Source: Gilliamella sp. Occ3-1
Lineage (GTDB): Bacteria > Pseudomonadota > Gammaproteobacteria > Enterobacterales > Orbaceae
DNA: 64,000 nt
Assembly: GCF_001690655.1 (NCBI RefSeq)
Contig: NZ_LZHQ01000028.1
Location: 1-64,000, forward strand
Direction of reading: 5' to 3'
Both the position numbers and the translations under genes were made by a program. Positions within the stretch are counted from its first letter, which is position 1; every line of letters begins with the position of its first letter. Of the stretch, positions 10,592 to 21,338 are shown in pieces. Under the pieces are notes generated by a model. That model did no database searches. It saw only the letters and a program-made list of their open reading frames with translations, and was not told the DNA's origin.

Positions 10592-11215
10592 ATGTATACG
10601 GGAACTCTATTTATCATTTCTGCACCAAGTGGTGCAGGCAAATCAAGCCTGATCCAAGCTTATCTAGCTCAAAAAAACCAACATCAAGCTAAAGTATCAA
10701 TTTCGCATACTACGCGCGATCCCCGCCCAGGAGAAGAATATGGTGAACATTATTACTTTGTGGATCACAAACACTTTGAATCCTTAATTGATCAGCAAGC
10801 ATTTGTCGAATATGCCAACGTATTTGACCACTATTACGGCACATCTAAAGCCGAAATAGAACAAAGCCTATCGCAAGGAATTAATGTTTTTCTAGATATT
10901 GATTGGCAAGGCGCAAGACAAGTACGCGAAAAAATGCCAAAAGCAAAAAGCATATTTATACTACCACCTTCGCTCAAAGAGCTTGAAAACCGCCTAGTTA
11001 AACGTGGGCAAGACGACAACCATGTGATTGCCAAAAGAATGCAAAAAGCCCGAGCTGAAATTTCGCATTATAACGAATATGATTATGTTATTATTAACGA
11101 TGATTTTGACATCTCATTAAACGCCTTAAGTGCTATTATTACCACTGCCAGCCTTGAGCAATCAAAACAAGCTATTACCAATAAGCAATTATTAGTAGAT
11201 TTGCTAGAGGAATAG
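10592..11215 (+). CDS. gmk: guanylate kinase Gmk
   Basis: Gmk phosphorylates GMP to GDP with ATP. The P-loop [11 protein letters not shown] is at residues 9-19, followed by the GMP-binding part [20 protein letters not shown] and the lid arginines. From the ATG at 10592 the length is 207 residues and the start [12 protein letters not shown] aligns with E. coli; a GTG at 10577 gives five more residues and neither has a clear ribosome-binding site. E. coli has rpoZ-spoT downstream; here a terminator follows directly, so that cluster is broken. Confidence 0.95.
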   Translation: MYTGTLFIISAPSGAGKSSLIQAYLAQKNQHQAKVSISHTTRDPRPGEEYGEHYYFVDHKHFESLIDQQAFVEYANVFDHYYGTSKAEIEQSLSQGINVFLDIDWQGARQVREKMPKAKSIFILPPSLKELENRLVKRGQDDNHVIAKRMQKARAEISHYNEYDYVIINDDFDISLNALSAIITTASLEQSKQAITNKQLLVDLLEE

Positions 11216-11232
11216 TTCGAAATAAGATACAA

Positions 11233-11266
11233 AAAATATCGCCTAAAAACGGCGATATTTTTTATG
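11233..11266. terminator. bidirectional terminator between gmk and gloA
   Basis: An 11-bp stem (AAAATATCGCC / GGCGATATTTT) with a short A-rich loop has A-runs on its left and T-runs on its right, so it can serve both convergent genes. Confidence 0.85.
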
Positions 11267-11273
11267 GAATAAA

Positions 11274-11681
11274 TTAATTACCTAACGCTTTATCAGCCTG
11301 ATCGTTTTGAATCAACTCTAATTTATAGCCATCAGGATCTTCAACAAAAGCAATAATGGTTGAGCCACCTTTTACAGGCCCTGCTTCACGCGTTACCTTG
11401 CCTCCAGCTTGTTTGACGTCATTACACATTTTAGCAACATCATCAACACCAATAGCGATATGACCAAACGCCGAACCATGATCGTATTTATCAGTACCCC
11501 AATTATAAGTTAACTCAATAACTGAGCTGGTTGTTTCATCACCATAACCAACAAATGCTAGTGAATATTTATATTCAGTGTTTTCACTAGTTCTTAACAC
11601 TCGCATTCCCATTACACGAGTATAAAAATCGATTGAACGCTGTAAATCGCCAACTCGAATCATAGTATGTAATATACGCAT
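11274..11681 (-). CDS. gloA: glyoxalase I GloA
   Basis: GloA converts the methylglyoxal-glutathione hemithioacetal to S-lactoylglutathione, a main detoxification step for fermenting bacteria. The 135-residue protein has the family start [20 protein letters not shown], and metal ligands in HTM (His5), [15 protein letters not shown] and the C-terminal KLELIQ. The start at 11681 has AAGGAA upstream; the frame is open to 11735 but those 18 residues are not conserved. Confidence 0.97.
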   Translation of the reverse strand: MRILHTMIRVGDLQRSIDFYTRVMGMRVLRTSENTEYKYSLAFVGYGDETTSSVIELTYNWGTDKYDHGSAFGHIAIGVDDVAKMCNDVKQAGGKVTREAGPVKGGSTIIAFVEDPDGYKLELIQNDQADKALGN

Positions 11682-11890
11682 TACTTTGTTGTTCCTTATA
11701 CGATTAATAATTTGTTTGAGCTTATATGTTAGCATTCAGACAGGCAAACTTCTGTGAAAGATTCATTGATTAGATAAAAAACAATAATTAATTTAATCAA
11801 GTTATTTGCTAAAATAATCCGCTCACCATTGAGATGAGCGAAAATTAATAATAAATAGTAACAACAATACACCCAAACTAAAATTAAGTA

Positions 11891-12388
11891 TTATTTTCTA
11901 ACAGCGTTACTATAACGTGGTGATGCATTAATCTGCTTACCATTAGTGACTAAACGAACAGGTTGACCAACATAGAAATCATTAACCGAACCTTTTTGTA
12001 CAAGAACAATATTAGAGCCATTTTCTTGCTTAATTTCTAGCTCAACAGCACTGGCCTGACTAGTTTTATCTTGAATAGCATCGCCTAAAATCGCGCCACC
12101 AATTGCACCAGTTGCAACGGCTAACACACGACCTGTACCGTTACCAATAGTATTCCCTAAAACCCCACCTATAACAGCACCGCCTAAGCTACCTGCTACA
12201 TTCTCGCTTTTACCATTTGACGCATTAGCTTGAATTTTAACAGAGCGTACTGAAACAACGGTACCATAACTTACTTGCTGAACTTGTTTTGCTTGATCTG
12301 CTGTATAGACATTGCCAGAATAAAGATCACTATTGCTACATCCTGATAGAATGGTAGCTAACACAGTTAATGTGACGATTTTTTTCAT
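11891..12388 (-). CDS. slyB: SlyB-like glycine-zipper outer-membrane lipoprotein
   Basis: This is a 165-residue lipoprotein with signal peptide and lipobox LSGC (Cys16), a VQQVSYGTVVSVRSV segment typical of SlyB/Pcp proteins, and a glycine-zipper two-helix core (GSLGGAVIGGVLGNTIGNGTG ... ATGAIGGAILGDAI, given in parts). SlyB forms oligomers around outer-membrane proteins under envelope stress and is PhoPQ-controlled in enterics; that regulation is not visible here. The ATG at 12388 has GGGGA 7 bases upstream. Confidence 0.88.
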   Translation of the reverse strand: MKKIVTLTVLATILSGCSNSDLYSGNVYTADQAKQVQQVSYGTVVSVRSVKIQANASNGKSENVAGSLGGAVIGGVLGNTIGNGTGRVLAVATGAIGGAILGDAIQDKTSQASAVELEIKQENGSNIVLVQKGSVNDFYVGQPVRLVTNGKQINASPRYSNAVRK

Positions 12389-12558
12389 AATTTATTCCCC
12401 ATATAATATATCGCATAAGCTTTTTATACACTATTTAGAATAGTATCATTTAAAAAAAACGACAACACCATTTTCATTATTTTATTAATAGTTGATACAA
12501 TTTATGCTTAAGTTGAGTTATACTCAGCACAAAAATTTATCAAGCATCCAATAAATAT

Positions 12559-12744
12559 ATGAAACGGTTATTTTTTCAATTAATATTACCAGTTATGATA
12601 ACAGCCTGTCATGATGCAAATCAAGCACCTAAAACAATCGATAATACTGTCTTTGAACAGTCATCGAATGATTGTTTTGATAACAAACCAGCTCATGATT
12701 CGCATTTAGGCAAAACTCCTGTTTTAGGATGTCCCGTGAAATAA
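12559..12744 (+). CDS. small putative lipoprotein, unknown function
   Basis: The 61-residue frame begins with a basic start, a hydrophobic stretch and a lipobox-like ITAC (Cys17), then a short polar tail with two more cysteines. I do not recognise the family. No clear ribosome-binding site precedes the ATG, which lowers confidence. It ends 22 bases before seqA and could be co-transcribed with it. Confidence 0.4.
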   Translation: MKRLFFQLILPVMITACHDANQAPKTIDNTVFEQSSNDCFDNKPAHDSHLGKTPVLGCPVK

Positions 12745-12766
12745 TTTAATAGGCACATGTAACATA

Positions 12767-13270
12767 ATGAAAACTATCGAAATCGACGAAGAATTATACC
12801 AATTTCTTGCTGGTCAAACTAAACATATTGGTGAAGATGCATCGAGTATATTACGACGTTTATTGAATATAAGCCAGTCTACGTTGATAAAAAAACAGAC
12901 TATTACACAAAAAGAGAATCATTATCCTCTTTTTAATGACTTATTAACTAGCGACGCTTTTACCAACGAAAAATCCATTATTAGTCGCTTTATATTACTG
13001 CTTAGTGCGCTATATAACTATAATCCAGCACTATTTGCCATTGCCGCAACATCCTTACATGGGAGCAAACGAAAATATTTAGCCAAAGATAAACAATTAC
13101 TAGAAACATCAGGCAAAAACACTAAACCCCGCGAAATCATTGGCACACCTTATTGGGTTATCAGCAACACTAATACCGCTAGAAAATTATACATTATAGA
13201 ATCAATAATGAGTGACATGGGCATATCCGAAACCATGATAAACCAAGTTACCAATGCTTTTTTACCTTAA
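12767..13270 (+). CDS. seqA: negative regulator of replication initiation SeqA
   Basis: SeqA binds hemimethylated GATC sites, sequesters oriC and organises new DNA behind forks. The N-terminal oligomerisation part KTIEIDEELYQFLAG and linker are followed by the DNA-binding domain, where SLHGSKRKYLAKDKQ and TPYWVISNTNTARK are recognisable. It has 167 residues, a little shorter than in E. coli (181). It implies Dam methylation in this organism. The order seqA-pgm is as in E. coli. Confidence 0.93.
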   Translation: MKTIEIDEELYQFLAGQTKHIGEDASSILRRLLNISQSTLIKKQTITQKENHYPLFNDLLTSDAFTNEKSIISRFILLLSALYNYNPALFAIAATSLHGSKRKYLAKDKQLLETSGKNTKPREIIGTPYWVISNTNTARKLYIIESIMSDMGISETMINQVTNAFLP

Positions 13271-13292
13271 TGGGTTAAATAATAATAAAGTT

Positions 13293-13328
13293 AAAAACGT
13301 GATATTAACTTAACTGGCTCACGTTTTT
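13293..13328 (+). terminator. terminator after seqA
   Basis: A 10-bp stem (AAAAACGTGA / TCACGTTTTT) with a 16-base loop, 23 bases past the seqA stop; the T-run is part of the stem. Confidence 0.6.
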
Positions 13329-13367
13329 AGTGATATAAAATATTACGTTATGAAAGAGGAGTAAAAA

Positions 13368-15005
13368 ATGGCCAAGCAAACCCGCGCAGGAATGTTAGCT
13401 CAATCATCGGATCTTATCAACGTTGAAACACTACGCAATAATTATTACCAAATCCAACCTGATACGGATAATGCTAGCCAATTAGTCATTTTTGGTACAT
13501 CAGGTCATCGCGGAAACTCAAACAAAGGCACATTTAATGAAGCACATATATTAGCCGTTGCTCAAGCGATTGCCGAATACCGTAAAGCTAATAACATTGC
13601 AGGCCCTTGCTTTATTGGTCAAGACACACATGCTTTATCAGAACTTGCCTTAAAATCAGTGCTTGAAGTTTTTGTCGCCAATGAGCAAACTGTGGTTATG
13701 GCTCGTGATTGGGGCTATACGCCAACGCCAGTCATTTCGCATGCCATTTTAACTTACAATCAAAATAAACAATCACAGCTATCAGACGGCATTGTTATCA
13801 CTCCATCGCATAATCCACCAGAAGATGGAGGAATAAAATACAACTCAACCAATGGAGGACCTGCGGATACTGACATCACCAAACAAATTGAAAACCGCGC
13901 AAATGAATTACTAAAAAACAAACTCAATGGTGTAAAACGTGTCACCTTAGACAAGGCTCTAAATTCAAATTACATCCACACCAAAGAATACGAAACCGAC
14001 TATATCAACGATCTTGAAAACATTTTAGATCTCTCCCTTATCAAATCATCATCGCTCAAAATCGGTGTTGACCCATTGGGTGGTGCTGGTATTACCTATT
14101 GGTCACGCATTGCCGAAAAGTATGGCATCAACCTTAATATTGTTAATAACAAAGTCGATCCAACTTTCAGCTTTATGCATCTAGATCATGACGAAGTTAT
14201 TCGTATGGACTGCTCAAGCCGTTGGGCTATGGCTGGGTTATTAAAATTAAAAGACCAATTTGATTTAGCCTTTGGTAATGATACCGACTTTGATCGTCAT
14301 GGCATTGTGACACCAAAAGGGCTAATGAACCCAAATGCCTACCTTTCAACCTGTGTTAATTACTTGTTCCAAAACCGTCCACAATGGCACAAAGATATTG
14401 CTATTGGTAAAACATTAGTCACAAGCTCAATGATCGACCGAGTTGCAAATAGCTTAAACAAACAGTACTTAGAATACCCAGTTGGTTTTAAATGGTATGC
14501 CGATGGGCTTTACAATGGTAAACTTGGATTTGCAGGCGAAGAAAGCGCAGGCGCATCGTTTTTAAGAACGAACGGTAAAGTATGGTCTACCGACAAAGAT
14601 GGTATTATTTTATGTCTGCTTGCTGCCGAAATGACGGCTAAACTAGACAAAAATCCACAAGAACAGTACCAAGAACTTGAAGATAAATTTGGTATTTCTT
14701 ATTATGGACGAATCCAAGCGCCAGCCTCGTTTAGTGAAAAACAAAAACTAGCCAAACTTGATGCCAGCCAACTAACCACCGACAACTTAGCAGGTGAAAA
14801 AATCACTCAATGTTTAACCACTGCACCAGCTAACAATGCTGCAATTGGTGGGCTTAAAGTAATAACCAAAAACGGCTGGTTTGCTGCTCGCCCATCAGGA
14901 ACAGAAGATGCTTACAAAATTTATGCAGAAAGCTTTATAAGCAACGAACATTTAAATACACTCCAACAAGAAGCCCAAGAAATTGTGGCAAAAGCGATTA
15001 AATAA
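13368..15005 (+). CDS. pgm: phosphoglucomutase Pgm
   Basis: Pgm interconverts glucose 1-phosphate and glucose 6-phosphate, linking sugar breakdown to UDP-glucose supply. The 545-residue protein (E. coli 546) has the phosphoserine loop [12 protein letters not shown] with Ser147, the magnesium loop [11 protein letters not shown], the sugar-binding [12 protein letters not shown] and the phosphate-binding end [16 protein letters not shown]. The ATG follows GAGGAG by 7 bases. Confidence 0.97.
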   Translation: MAKQTRAGMLAQSSDLINVETLRNNYYQIQPDTDNASQLVIFGTSGHRGNSNKGTFNEAHILAVAQAIAEYRKANNIAGPCFIGQDTHALSELALKSVLEVFVANEQTVVMARDWGYTPTPVISHAILTYNQNKQSQLSDGIVITPSHNPPEDGGIKYNSTNGGPADTDITKQIENRANELLKNKLNGVKRVTLDKALNSNYIHTKEYETDYINDLENILDLSLIKSSSLKIGVDPLGGAGITYWSRIAEKYGINLNIVNNKVDPTFSFMHLDHDEVIRMDCSSRWAMAGLLKLKDQFDLAFGNDTDFDRHGIVTPKGLMNPNAYLSTCVNYLFQNRPQWHKDIAIGKTLVTSSMIDRVANSLNKQYLEYPVGFKWYADGLYNGKLGFAGEESAGASFLRTNGKVWSTDKDGIILCLLAAEMTAKLDKNPQEQYQELEDKFGISYYGRIQAPASFSEKQKLAKLDASQLTTDNLAGEKITQCLTTAPANNAAIGGLKVITKNGWFAARPSGTEDAYKIYAESFISNEHLNTLQQEAQEIVAKAIK

Positions 15006-15021
15006 ACAAGTAAAAGACCAC

Positions 15022-15053
15022 AAAAACGGCGACCCCATGGTTGCTGTTTTTAT
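15022..15053 (+). terminator. terminator after pgm
   Basis: A 13-base stem with two G-T wobbles (AAAAACGGCGACC / GGTTGCTGTTTTT) and a 4-base loop, 17 bases after the pgm stop. Confidence 0.75.
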
Positions 15054-15287
15054 ACAAAACTTCTCCCTTCACCTCGCCAAGTATCCTTATTTACGTGCTA
15101 ACTTCACTTAAATATTAGTACATTCTGACACCATAAAAAAGCAAACATATTAACCTTACAGTGTTATCGAAGCTTATTTTCCCATAAAAATTCTTTATAT
15201 ATTACATTGATTTTATTCTTAAAAAATAAACAACATTCTCAATCTCTTCCCCAAATTCATACAATATAGTATTCTAATAACCATCAT

Positions 15288-17456
15288 TTGAACTCACACA
15301 AAATCCAATACACCGTGAACGCATTTATTTTGTCTTTACGTAAAGTCTTTTACAGCAGTAATCTTCTTTTTAGTCTTCGGATGTTAATTAGTTTAACTGG
15401 TTCGACTTTGGTTCCGTGGTATTTTGGGTATACTTCGCTAGTTATTCCCCTTACGCTTGGTGTAGTGGCAGCAGGTTTAACCGAGATCGATACACGTCTA
15501 TTAAGCCGTTATATTAATTTAATTCTTACATTGATCTGTTTTGCTATTGCCACTTTTTCAGTTGAGTTGTTATTTGATTATCCTGCATCTTTTATTATTG
15601 GTTTGGTTTCTTCAACGTTTATTTTTACCATGCTTGGTTCGCTTGGGCAACGTTACGGTGTAATTGCATTTGGATCACTTTTGATGGCTGCCTATACCAT
15701 GCTTGGGCATAATTTATTTACCGATAATTACACCTTGCCCTATTTTTTGCTGTTAGGTGCACTTTGGTATAATGTTGTTTCGTTAATTGAATCGATCATT
15801 CAACCCATTCGCACAACCCAACAATCGCTTTCGCAGTGTTTTATTGATTTAGCACAGTATCTTGATGCTAAGGCAGCGATGTTTGATCCAGATGAGTCTG
15901 ACGGTTTTAAAAAACAAACTTTACAATTAAACAATAATAATAATCAACTCATTAATGCTTTTAATAATACAAAACGTTCACTATTTAATCGTTTAAAAAG
16001 CTATCGTGGGCAAGCTTATATTAGAAAGTTACTAAGCTATTATTTTGTCGCGCAAGATATTCATGAGCGAGCAAGTTCAGCGCATGGGCATTATCAAGCG
16101 CTTAGTGTGCATTTTAAACATAGTGATATTTTATTTAGATTTGCTCGTATTTTAAATTTGCAAGCGAAAGCTTGTGCGCAATTGGCAATGACAATTAAGT
16201 TAAATCAAACTTATCAGCATGATCCGCTGTTTTCGCGTTATTTTTCGTATCTTGAAGAAGCTATTAATCAATATAATGCTAGTCATAAAAGCGATATGCT
16301 GATGATTAAAGCGCTTAAGAGTTTACATCAAAATTTGCTTTCTATCGATCTGTTACTTGCTAATATTGATACCGAGCAACATTTGCCAAAAGCAGAAGAA
16401 GATAATCAGTTAATCGATGAAGAACTAACCAGTTTTTATACTATTTTTGCCAAGATTAGAAACAATTTAACCATAAAATCAGCACTATTTCGTCATGCAA
16501 TTCGCATGTGTGTGGTATTTTTTGTTGGTTATATGGTGATTCATTTTTCTGATTTGCAACATGGATATTGGATTATTTTAACCAGTTTGTTTGTGTGCCA
16601 ACCTAACTATTCAACTACAAAATATCGATTAAAATTACGCGTAATAGGTACCATTCTAGGGATTATTGTGGGTGTTCCGTTAACGTTTTTATTTCCAAGT
16701 GTTCCTGAGCAGTTGGTGTTGATTATTATCACCGGTTGGCTGTTTTTTCTATTTAAGAATTCACAATATGCTTATGCTACTGCGTTTATTACGTTATTGG
16801 TGTTTTTTAGTTTCAGTCTAATTGGCGAAAGTAGTATTGAAGTTGCGGTCGCGCGCATTATTGCGACGTTAATTGGTTGTTTTATTGCATGGTCTGCAGT
16901 GAGCTTTATTTGGCCTGACTGGAAGTTTAGAAATCTACCTAAATTAGTGGATCGTGTTTGCCATGACGATAGTCATTACTTAGCTTTAATAGGTCGTCAA
17001 TATTTAACAGGCAAATCTAATGATGTAATGTATCGTTTAGCAAGGCATGCGGCGCATGATAGTAATGCGGATTTATCGTCATTAATTAGTTTAATGACTA
17101 AAGAGCCGCATATGAATCCAGTTGTTATCGATCAGGGATTTCGGTTGTTAACGCTTAATCATACGTTGATTAGTTATCTTTCGACTTTAGGTGCACACCG
17201 AGATAAACCTATTTCTAAACAGATGTTTGAATTATTTGATGATTTGTCGGTCTACATTATTAATCTTTTAAACGTTAAAAAGATCGACGGTGAATACCAA
17301 GCTATTAAAAAATCCGTTACCGATTATATCGAAACAATTTCGGCTGTTTCAATTGATGATGATAAAACGAATAATGATCTGTTAGTTATACAACAATTGG
17401 CTTTGATTTTGGATATTTTGCCGGAAATAATTGAACTTGCAGCGCAATTGGAATAA
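15288..17456 (+). CDS. yccS: YccS-type FUSC family inner-membrane protein
   Basis: The 722-residue protein closely follows the E. coli YccS plan: an N-terminal membrane block (TLVPWYFGYTSLVIPLTLGV; SLGQRYGVIAFGSLL), a cytoplasmic helical middle with FVAQDIHERASSAHG and HFKHSDILFRFARI, and a second membrane block (HGYWIILTSLFVCQPNY; RLKLRVIGTILGIIVG). The family is related to aromatic-acid efflux proteins (AaeB) but the substrate of YccS is not known. The start is uncertain: TTG at 15288, or GTG at 15315. It is convergent with nfo. Confidence 0.88.
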   Translation: MNSHKIQYTVNAFILSLRKVFYSSNLLFSLRMLISLTGSTLVPWYFGYTSLVIPLTLGVVAAGLTEIDTRLLSRYINLILTLICFAIATFSVELLFDYPASFIIGLVSSTFIFTMLGSLGQRYGVIAFGSLLMAAYTMLGHNLFTDNYTLPYFLLLGALWYNVVSLIESIIQPIRTTQQSLSQCFIDLAQYLDAKAAMFDPDESDGFKKQTLQLNNNNNQLINAFNNTKRSLFNRLKSYRGQAYIRKLLSYYFVAQDIHERASSAHGHYQALSVHFKHSDILFRFARILNLQAKACAQLAMTIKLNQTYQHDPLFSRYFSYLEEAINQYNASHKSDMLMIKALKSLHQNLLSIDLLLANIDTEQHLPKAEEDNQLIDEELTSFYTIFAKIRNNLTIKSALFRHAIRMCVVFFVGYMVIHFSDLQHGYWIILTSLFVCQPNYSTTKYRLKLRVIGTILGIIVGVPLTFLFPSVPEQLVLIIITGWLFFLFKNSQYAYATAFITLLVFFSFSLIGESSIEVAVARIIATLIGCFIAWSAVSFIWPDWKFRNLPKLVDRVCHDDSHYLALIGRQYLTGKSNDVMYRLARHAAHDSNADLSSLISLMTKEPHMNPVVIDQGFRLLTLNHTLISYLSTLGAHRDKPISKQMFELFDDLSVYIINLLNVKKIDGEYQAIKKSVTDYIETISAVSIDDDKTNNDLLVIQQLALILDILPEIIELAAQLE

Positions 17457-17497
17457 TGAAACATGTTTAAACATTTATGCAATGTTTAACCTAGTTT

Positions 17498-17524
17498 GTG
17501 GGTAAACATTACCCACTTTGTTTA
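17498..17524. terminator. hairpin between convergent yccS and nfo
   Basis: An 8-bp perfect stem (GTGGGTAA / TTACCCAC, loop ACA) followed by TTTGTTT. It lies 41 bases after yccS and 25 before the nfo stop. Confidence 0.7.
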
Positions 17525-17549
17525 TAGCCAAATAAAAAATATAATAATT

Positions 17550-18395
17550 TTATGCAGTTACCTGTTCATTTAACCAGTTTATTTCTTGCGTCCAGATATC
17601 GGGATCAATGGTTTCTAAGATAAGAGGAATTTCGTCCATTCTTGGGTCTTGCATGATATATTTAAATGCTACTTCACCAATATTGCCTTTGCCTAAACTG
17701 TGATGGCGATCGACATGGCTAGCAAATTCGCTTTTAGCATCGTTTAAGTGCATGCCTCGTAAGTATTGAAAACCGACTATTTTTTCGAACTCAGCAAAAG
17801 TTTCTTGGCAAGCTTGTTCGGTACGTAAATCGTAACCAGCGGCAAAAGCGTGGCAAGTGTCAATGCAAACTCCAACTCGGCTTTTGTCTTCGACTTGGTC
17901 AATGATTTGCGCAAGATGTTCAAATTTATAGCCTAAGTTAGAGCCTTGTCCTGCCGTATTTTCGATAACAGCAACCACATTTTGTGTTTTGTCGAGCGTA
18001 ATGTTAATCGATTCGGCAATGCGTGCTAGGCATTCATCAACCGATATTTGTTTTAGATCGCTTCCGGGGTGAAAATTGAGTAATGTTAATCCTAATTGTT
18101 CACAACGTTGCATTTCGTCTAAAAAAGCAGTGCGTGATTTTTCAAGCTGTTCACTATCGGGGTGTCCTAAATTAATAAGGTAACTATCGTGTGGCAAAAT
18201 TTGTTTGCTGGTAAAACCATATTTTTCGCAGCGTTTTTTAAAGCTGTCGATGGTGGCTGTTTCAATCGGTTTGGCGTACCATTGTCGTTGATTTTTGGTA
18301 AATAACGCAAATGCGGTTGCGCCAATTTGATAGGCATTTATCGGGGCGTTATCTACCCCACCTGCTGCACTTACATGTGCACCAATGTATTTCAT
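17550..18395 (-). CDS. nfo: deoxyribonuclease IV (AP endonuclease) Nfo
   Basis: Nfo cuts DNA at abasic sites and removes 3' blocking groups in base-excision repair. The 281-residue TIM-barrel protein has the zinc-site motifs of the family: AHVSAAGG near the start, [49 protein letters not shown] and LETIDPDIW. Its upstream neighbour yejK is 42 bases away on the same strand. Confidence 0.97.
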   Translation of the reverse strand: MKYIGAHVSAAGGVDNAPINAYQIGATAFALFTKNQRQWYAKPIETATIDSFKKRCEKYGFTSKQILPHDSYLINLGHPDSEQLEKSRTAFLDEMQRCEQLGLTLLNFHPGSDLKQISVDECLARIAESINITLDKTQNVVAVIENTAGQGSNLGYKFEHLAQIIDQVEDKSRVGVCIDTCHAFAAGYDLRTEQACQETFAEFEKIVGFQYLRGMHLNDAKSEFASHVDRHHSLGKGNIGEVAFKYIMQDPRMDEIPLILETIDPDIWTQEINWLNEQVTA

Positions 18396-18437
18396 TTTTT
18401 GTCCTAATAACGTTGTTAGTTTATGATTAGCGGATAA

Positions 18438-19442
18438 TTAGTTCGAGCCGCTATTGCGTTGTAGCTGATCACGCAAATTAGGCGGAACACCTTTAATAAC
18501 CAGTGAGTCAGTCTGTGGATCCCATTTTATACGTTCACCTAACAAATTTGAATCGAAACTTAAGGTTAATCCCCCACCGCTGCCCGAGAATTTTTTAAGT
18601 TGGCGCAATGCACTACGATCAACGGGGAATGAGTCTTCTAAATCGTATTCACTATTTTTGACAAATTCAATAAAGTTGTTATCGTCACTTATTGGTAGTT
18701 CGTTGGCTAGATTTTTTAGTTCAATTTCTTCACCAGCTTGTAATTGTGCTTGGCAGTAATTGTAGACGCTTTCACGTGCGTTGGTTTTGTCTTGTTTGTC
18801 AAATTGCATTTCTTGGCAGTAATCATCTACCGCTTTAACCAGTGTTTTGTTTTGTACTTTCGCATCTAATCCTTCATTAGCACCTAGGTAGTCCATAAAA
18901 AAGTCAGATACTTTTCGCCCTACTCGTCCTTTTAAAAAGGTTAAATATCGTTTTGAGTCGGCTTGGGTTTCCCATTCGGTCATGTCTATACGGGCAATAA
19001 TATCGGCATGGTCAATGTCTAGATATTGCGTTTCGCTAATATCTAGGTCTTCATTAACTAACATACTTAAACAACTATTTAACACCGCAATAATTAAGTA
19101 TTCAACCGCCAAATAACGATATTGGCAAAACACCACCGTTCCTCCTTCTGCAAAAGGATATTTGGCAAGTTCGTTGCGTAGTTGTTTGGTTGATTCTTGG
19201 CTGAAATGTAAGAAATCTTGATTGCCTAGTCGTAGTTCTTTTAGTGATTGTTCAAATAAGCTTTCGCTATTAAATAATCCATAGGCTTTGCTTTTGTTAT
19301 TATAGATGCGGTTGATATCTTCAATTAGATTAACAACCGCTTGCTCATTGTCGAGCATTGAGTCACGAAGTTGTAGTTCAATTTCGGTGTCGCTTTTTCT
19401 AATTAATTTATGCAGTATGATCTTTTCTATTTGTACGCTCAT
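18438..19442 (-). CDS. yejK: nucleoid-associated protein YejK
   Basis: The 334-residue protein matches YejK/NdpA, a nucleoid-associated protein that binds topoisomerase IV in E. coli. Recognisable parts are KIILHKLIR at the start, [44 protein letters not shown], and the tail [18 protein letters not shown] ... [16 protein letters not shown]. It may be co-transcribed with nfo downstream. Confidence 0.93.
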   Translation of the reverse strand: MSVQIEKIILHKLIRKSDTEIELQLRDSMLDNEQAVVNLIEDINRIYNNKSKAYGLFNSESLFEQSLKELRLGNQDFLHFSQESTKQLRNELAKYPFAEGGTVVFCQYRYLAVEYLIIAVLNSCLSMLVNEDLDISETQYLDIDHADIIARIDMTEWETQADSKRYLTFLKGRVGRKVSDFFMDYLGANEGLDAKVQNKTLVKAVDDYCQEMQFDKQDKTNARESVYNYCQAQLQAGEEIELKNLANELPISDDNNFIEFVKNSEYDLEDSFPVDRSALRQLKKFSGSGGGLTLSFDSNLLGERIKWDPQTDSLVIKGVPPNLRDQLQRNSGSN

Positions 19443-19560
19443 TGGTGAGGTTCCTATTGGATCGCTATAATCATTAAGGACATTATTTTATCAAAGCGCT
19501 GAAAAAGTGCTATTAACAATTTGCCAGTCTGTTAAACTAGCACTGTTAAATTGCATAATA

Positions 19561-19600
19561 TTTATACTTAAACGTATAGTTATCGGAAACTTTTTGACAA
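19561..19600. repeat. 40-bp operator-like element, copy 1
   Basis: The copy contains the dyad TATAC-N6-GTATA followed by AGTTATCGGAAACTT and TTGACA. It matches copy 2 (19775-19814) at all but about five positions, 214 bases away. Dyad symmetry and duplication ahead of a drug exporter suggest a regulator-binding site. Confidence 0.6.
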
Positions 19601-19774
19601 GTTTTAACTACACGTAAGTGCAGTCGCAATAGCAAGGTTTAGATAATCGCTATCAGTTATAATCATTAAAATTAAGAAATAAGTAAAATTCAAAAACTGA
19701 ATTTATTATTTTGCTAATATACCTAACAAGCAATTTGGGGGTATCATTATCAATGTAAAATAATGATTATGTTT

Positions 19775-19814
19775 TTTATACTGAAACGTATAGTTACCTG
19801 AAACTTCTTTACAA
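19775..19814. repeat. 40-bp operator-like element, copy 2
   Basis: Second copy, with the same TATAC-N6-GTATA dyad and AGTTACCTGAAACTT, ending 26 bases before the MATE start codon. A protein bound here could block or drive transcription of the exporter. Confidence 0.6.
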
Positions 19815-19840
19815 TATTTATCAACGGAAAATTAAAAGCA

Positions 19841-21220
19841 ATGGCTCACTCTATTGATGTTTATAATGATTTTAAAAATAAAAAAATCAGTGCACTATTT
19901 TGGCAATATGCGCTGCCAGCAGTGATTGGAACGATTGTTAATACACTTTATAATATTATTGATGGCATTTTTATTGGCCATTGGATCGGACGCGAGGCGT
20001 TAAGTGCTGCTGGTCTTATTTTACCTGTGATGAATTTAGCAGCAGCAATTGGTATGTTAGTTGGAATCGGTTCGGCCAGTCGGATTTCAATTTTTTTAGG
20101 TCGTGGAGAAAACGACAAGGCCGAAAAAGTCGCTGGTACGTCGTTTATGCTAACTGCAGTACTGAGTGGTTTTACGCTGTCAATGCTGCTTATTTTTATT
20201 GATCCCGTGTTACGTTTTGTCGGTTCTAGCCCTGTTAACCATGTTTATGCTAGAGAGTTTTTAGAGATTTTTCTACCCGGTAGTATCTTTTTGACCCTCA
20301 CTTTTAACTACAACAATATGATGCGTGCAAGTGGTTACCCTTTTAAGGCAATGGTCACTATGTTTGTTAGTGTGATTGCTAATATTATTTTAGCGCCAAT
20401 TTTTATTATTGGTTTAGGCTGGGGGATGCGTGGAGCTGCAATGGCAACAACGTTGTCGATGATGATTAGCTTTGTGTTTGTTATGCAACATTTTTTAAAT
20501 AAGAATAGTAATATTAAGCTTTATCGTCGTAATTTTAAGTTGGACTTTTCAATTGCAAAATCGGTTATATCAATCGGTTTATCGCCTTTTTCAATGCAAA
20601 TGGCGGCATCAATCGTTGTAGTGTTTATTAACTGGCAACTTAATCGTTATGCTCCACTTGCTAATGTGTCGGGCGATGATTCAATTGCTGCTTTTTCTAA
20701 TGCTAACCGGCTTATTACTTTAGTGATTATGATTGTCATTGGTATCAACCAAGGTATGCAACCTATTATTGGTTATAATTATGGTGCTAAAAATTATGAT
20801 CGCGTTAAAAAGACTTTCTTTTATGCTGTTAAAGTGGCTACAGTGGTGACTTCGCTCGGTTTTGTGTTAGGATTTTTTATTCCAGATATGTTGGTGCGAG
20901 CTTTTAGTTCCGAGGAAGATTTAGTGCAACTTTCGGCTATTGCATTACGATTTACTACACTCTCGTTTATTTTTGTTGGCTTTCAAATGGTTACCACTAG
21001 CTTTTTCCAATGTATTGGTATGGCAAAAATTTCGATTTTTCTGAGCCTTTCAAGGCAAATTTTGATTTTGTTACCAGCACTTTATATTTTACCATTATTT
21101 TGGGGTTTTGATGGTGTTTGGGCTGCAGCCCCAACAGCCGATCTATTATCAACAGGTACAGCTTGCCTTGTGCTTTATTGGTATTTTAAATCACTCAAAG
21201 CAAGAAATTATTGTAATTAA
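19841..21220 (+). CDS. MATE-family multidrug/sodium antiporter
   Basis: The 459-residue protein has about twelve membrane segments in the two-fold MATE arrangement: FWQYALPAVIGTIVNTLYNIIDGIFIGH (given as family start FWQYALPAVIGTI), GIGSASRISIFLGRG, and in the second half GINQGMQPIIGYNYGAKN. The motif set is nearer the NorM/DinF-like bacterial branch than oligosaccharide flippases. It should export cationic drugs or dyes by H+ or Na+ exchange; the substrate cannot be read from sequence. The gene stands alone, convergent with yicC, behind a duplicated dyad element. Confidence 0.9.
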   Translation: MAHSIDVYNDFKNKKISALFWQYALPAVIGTIVNTLYNIIDGIFIGHWIGREALSAAGLILPVMNLAAAIGMLVGIGSASRISIFLGRGENDKAEKVAGTSFMLTAVLSGFTLSMLLIFIDPVLRFVGSSPVNHVYAREFLEIFLPGSIFLTLTFNYNNMMRASGYPFKAMVTMFVSVIANIILAPIFIIGLGWGMRGAAMATTLSMMISFVFVMQHFLNKNSNIKLYRRNFKLDFSIAKSVISIGLSPFSMQMAASIVVVFINWQLNRYAPLANVSGDDSIAAFSNANRLITLVIMIVIGINQGMQPIIGYNYGAKNYDRVKKTFFYAVKVATVVTSLGFVLGFFIPDMLVRAFSSEEDLVQLSAIALRFTTLSFIFVGFQMVTTSFFQCIGMAKISIFLSLSRQILILLPALYILPLFWGFDGVWAAAPTADLLSTGTACLVLYWYFKSLKARNYCN

Positions 21221-21263
21221 CACAGCTTTTAAACTGATCAATTAAATAAAAAGATAATGATAA

Positions 21264-21303
21264 TTCCAATATAAATGCAAAGAAAATTACATTTATATTG
21301 GAA
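21264..21303. terminator. hairpin between convergent MATE gene and yicC
   Basis: A perfect 14-bp stem (TTCCAATATAAATG / CATTTATATTGGAA) with a 12-base loop. T-runs are poor, so termination is inferred from the convergent position. Confidence 0.55.
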
Positions 21304-21338
21304 GAATGTACTAATAAGCAAGTGTTAACATAATAAAA

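Larger units (their letters stand above)
19443..19840. other. 398-bp divergent intergenic region, yejK / MATE gene
   Basis: This gap has no gene I can support. It is AT-rich and holds the two copies of a 40-bp element at 19561-19600 and 19775-19814, plus presumed promoters for both divergent neighbours. Confidence 0.6.
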
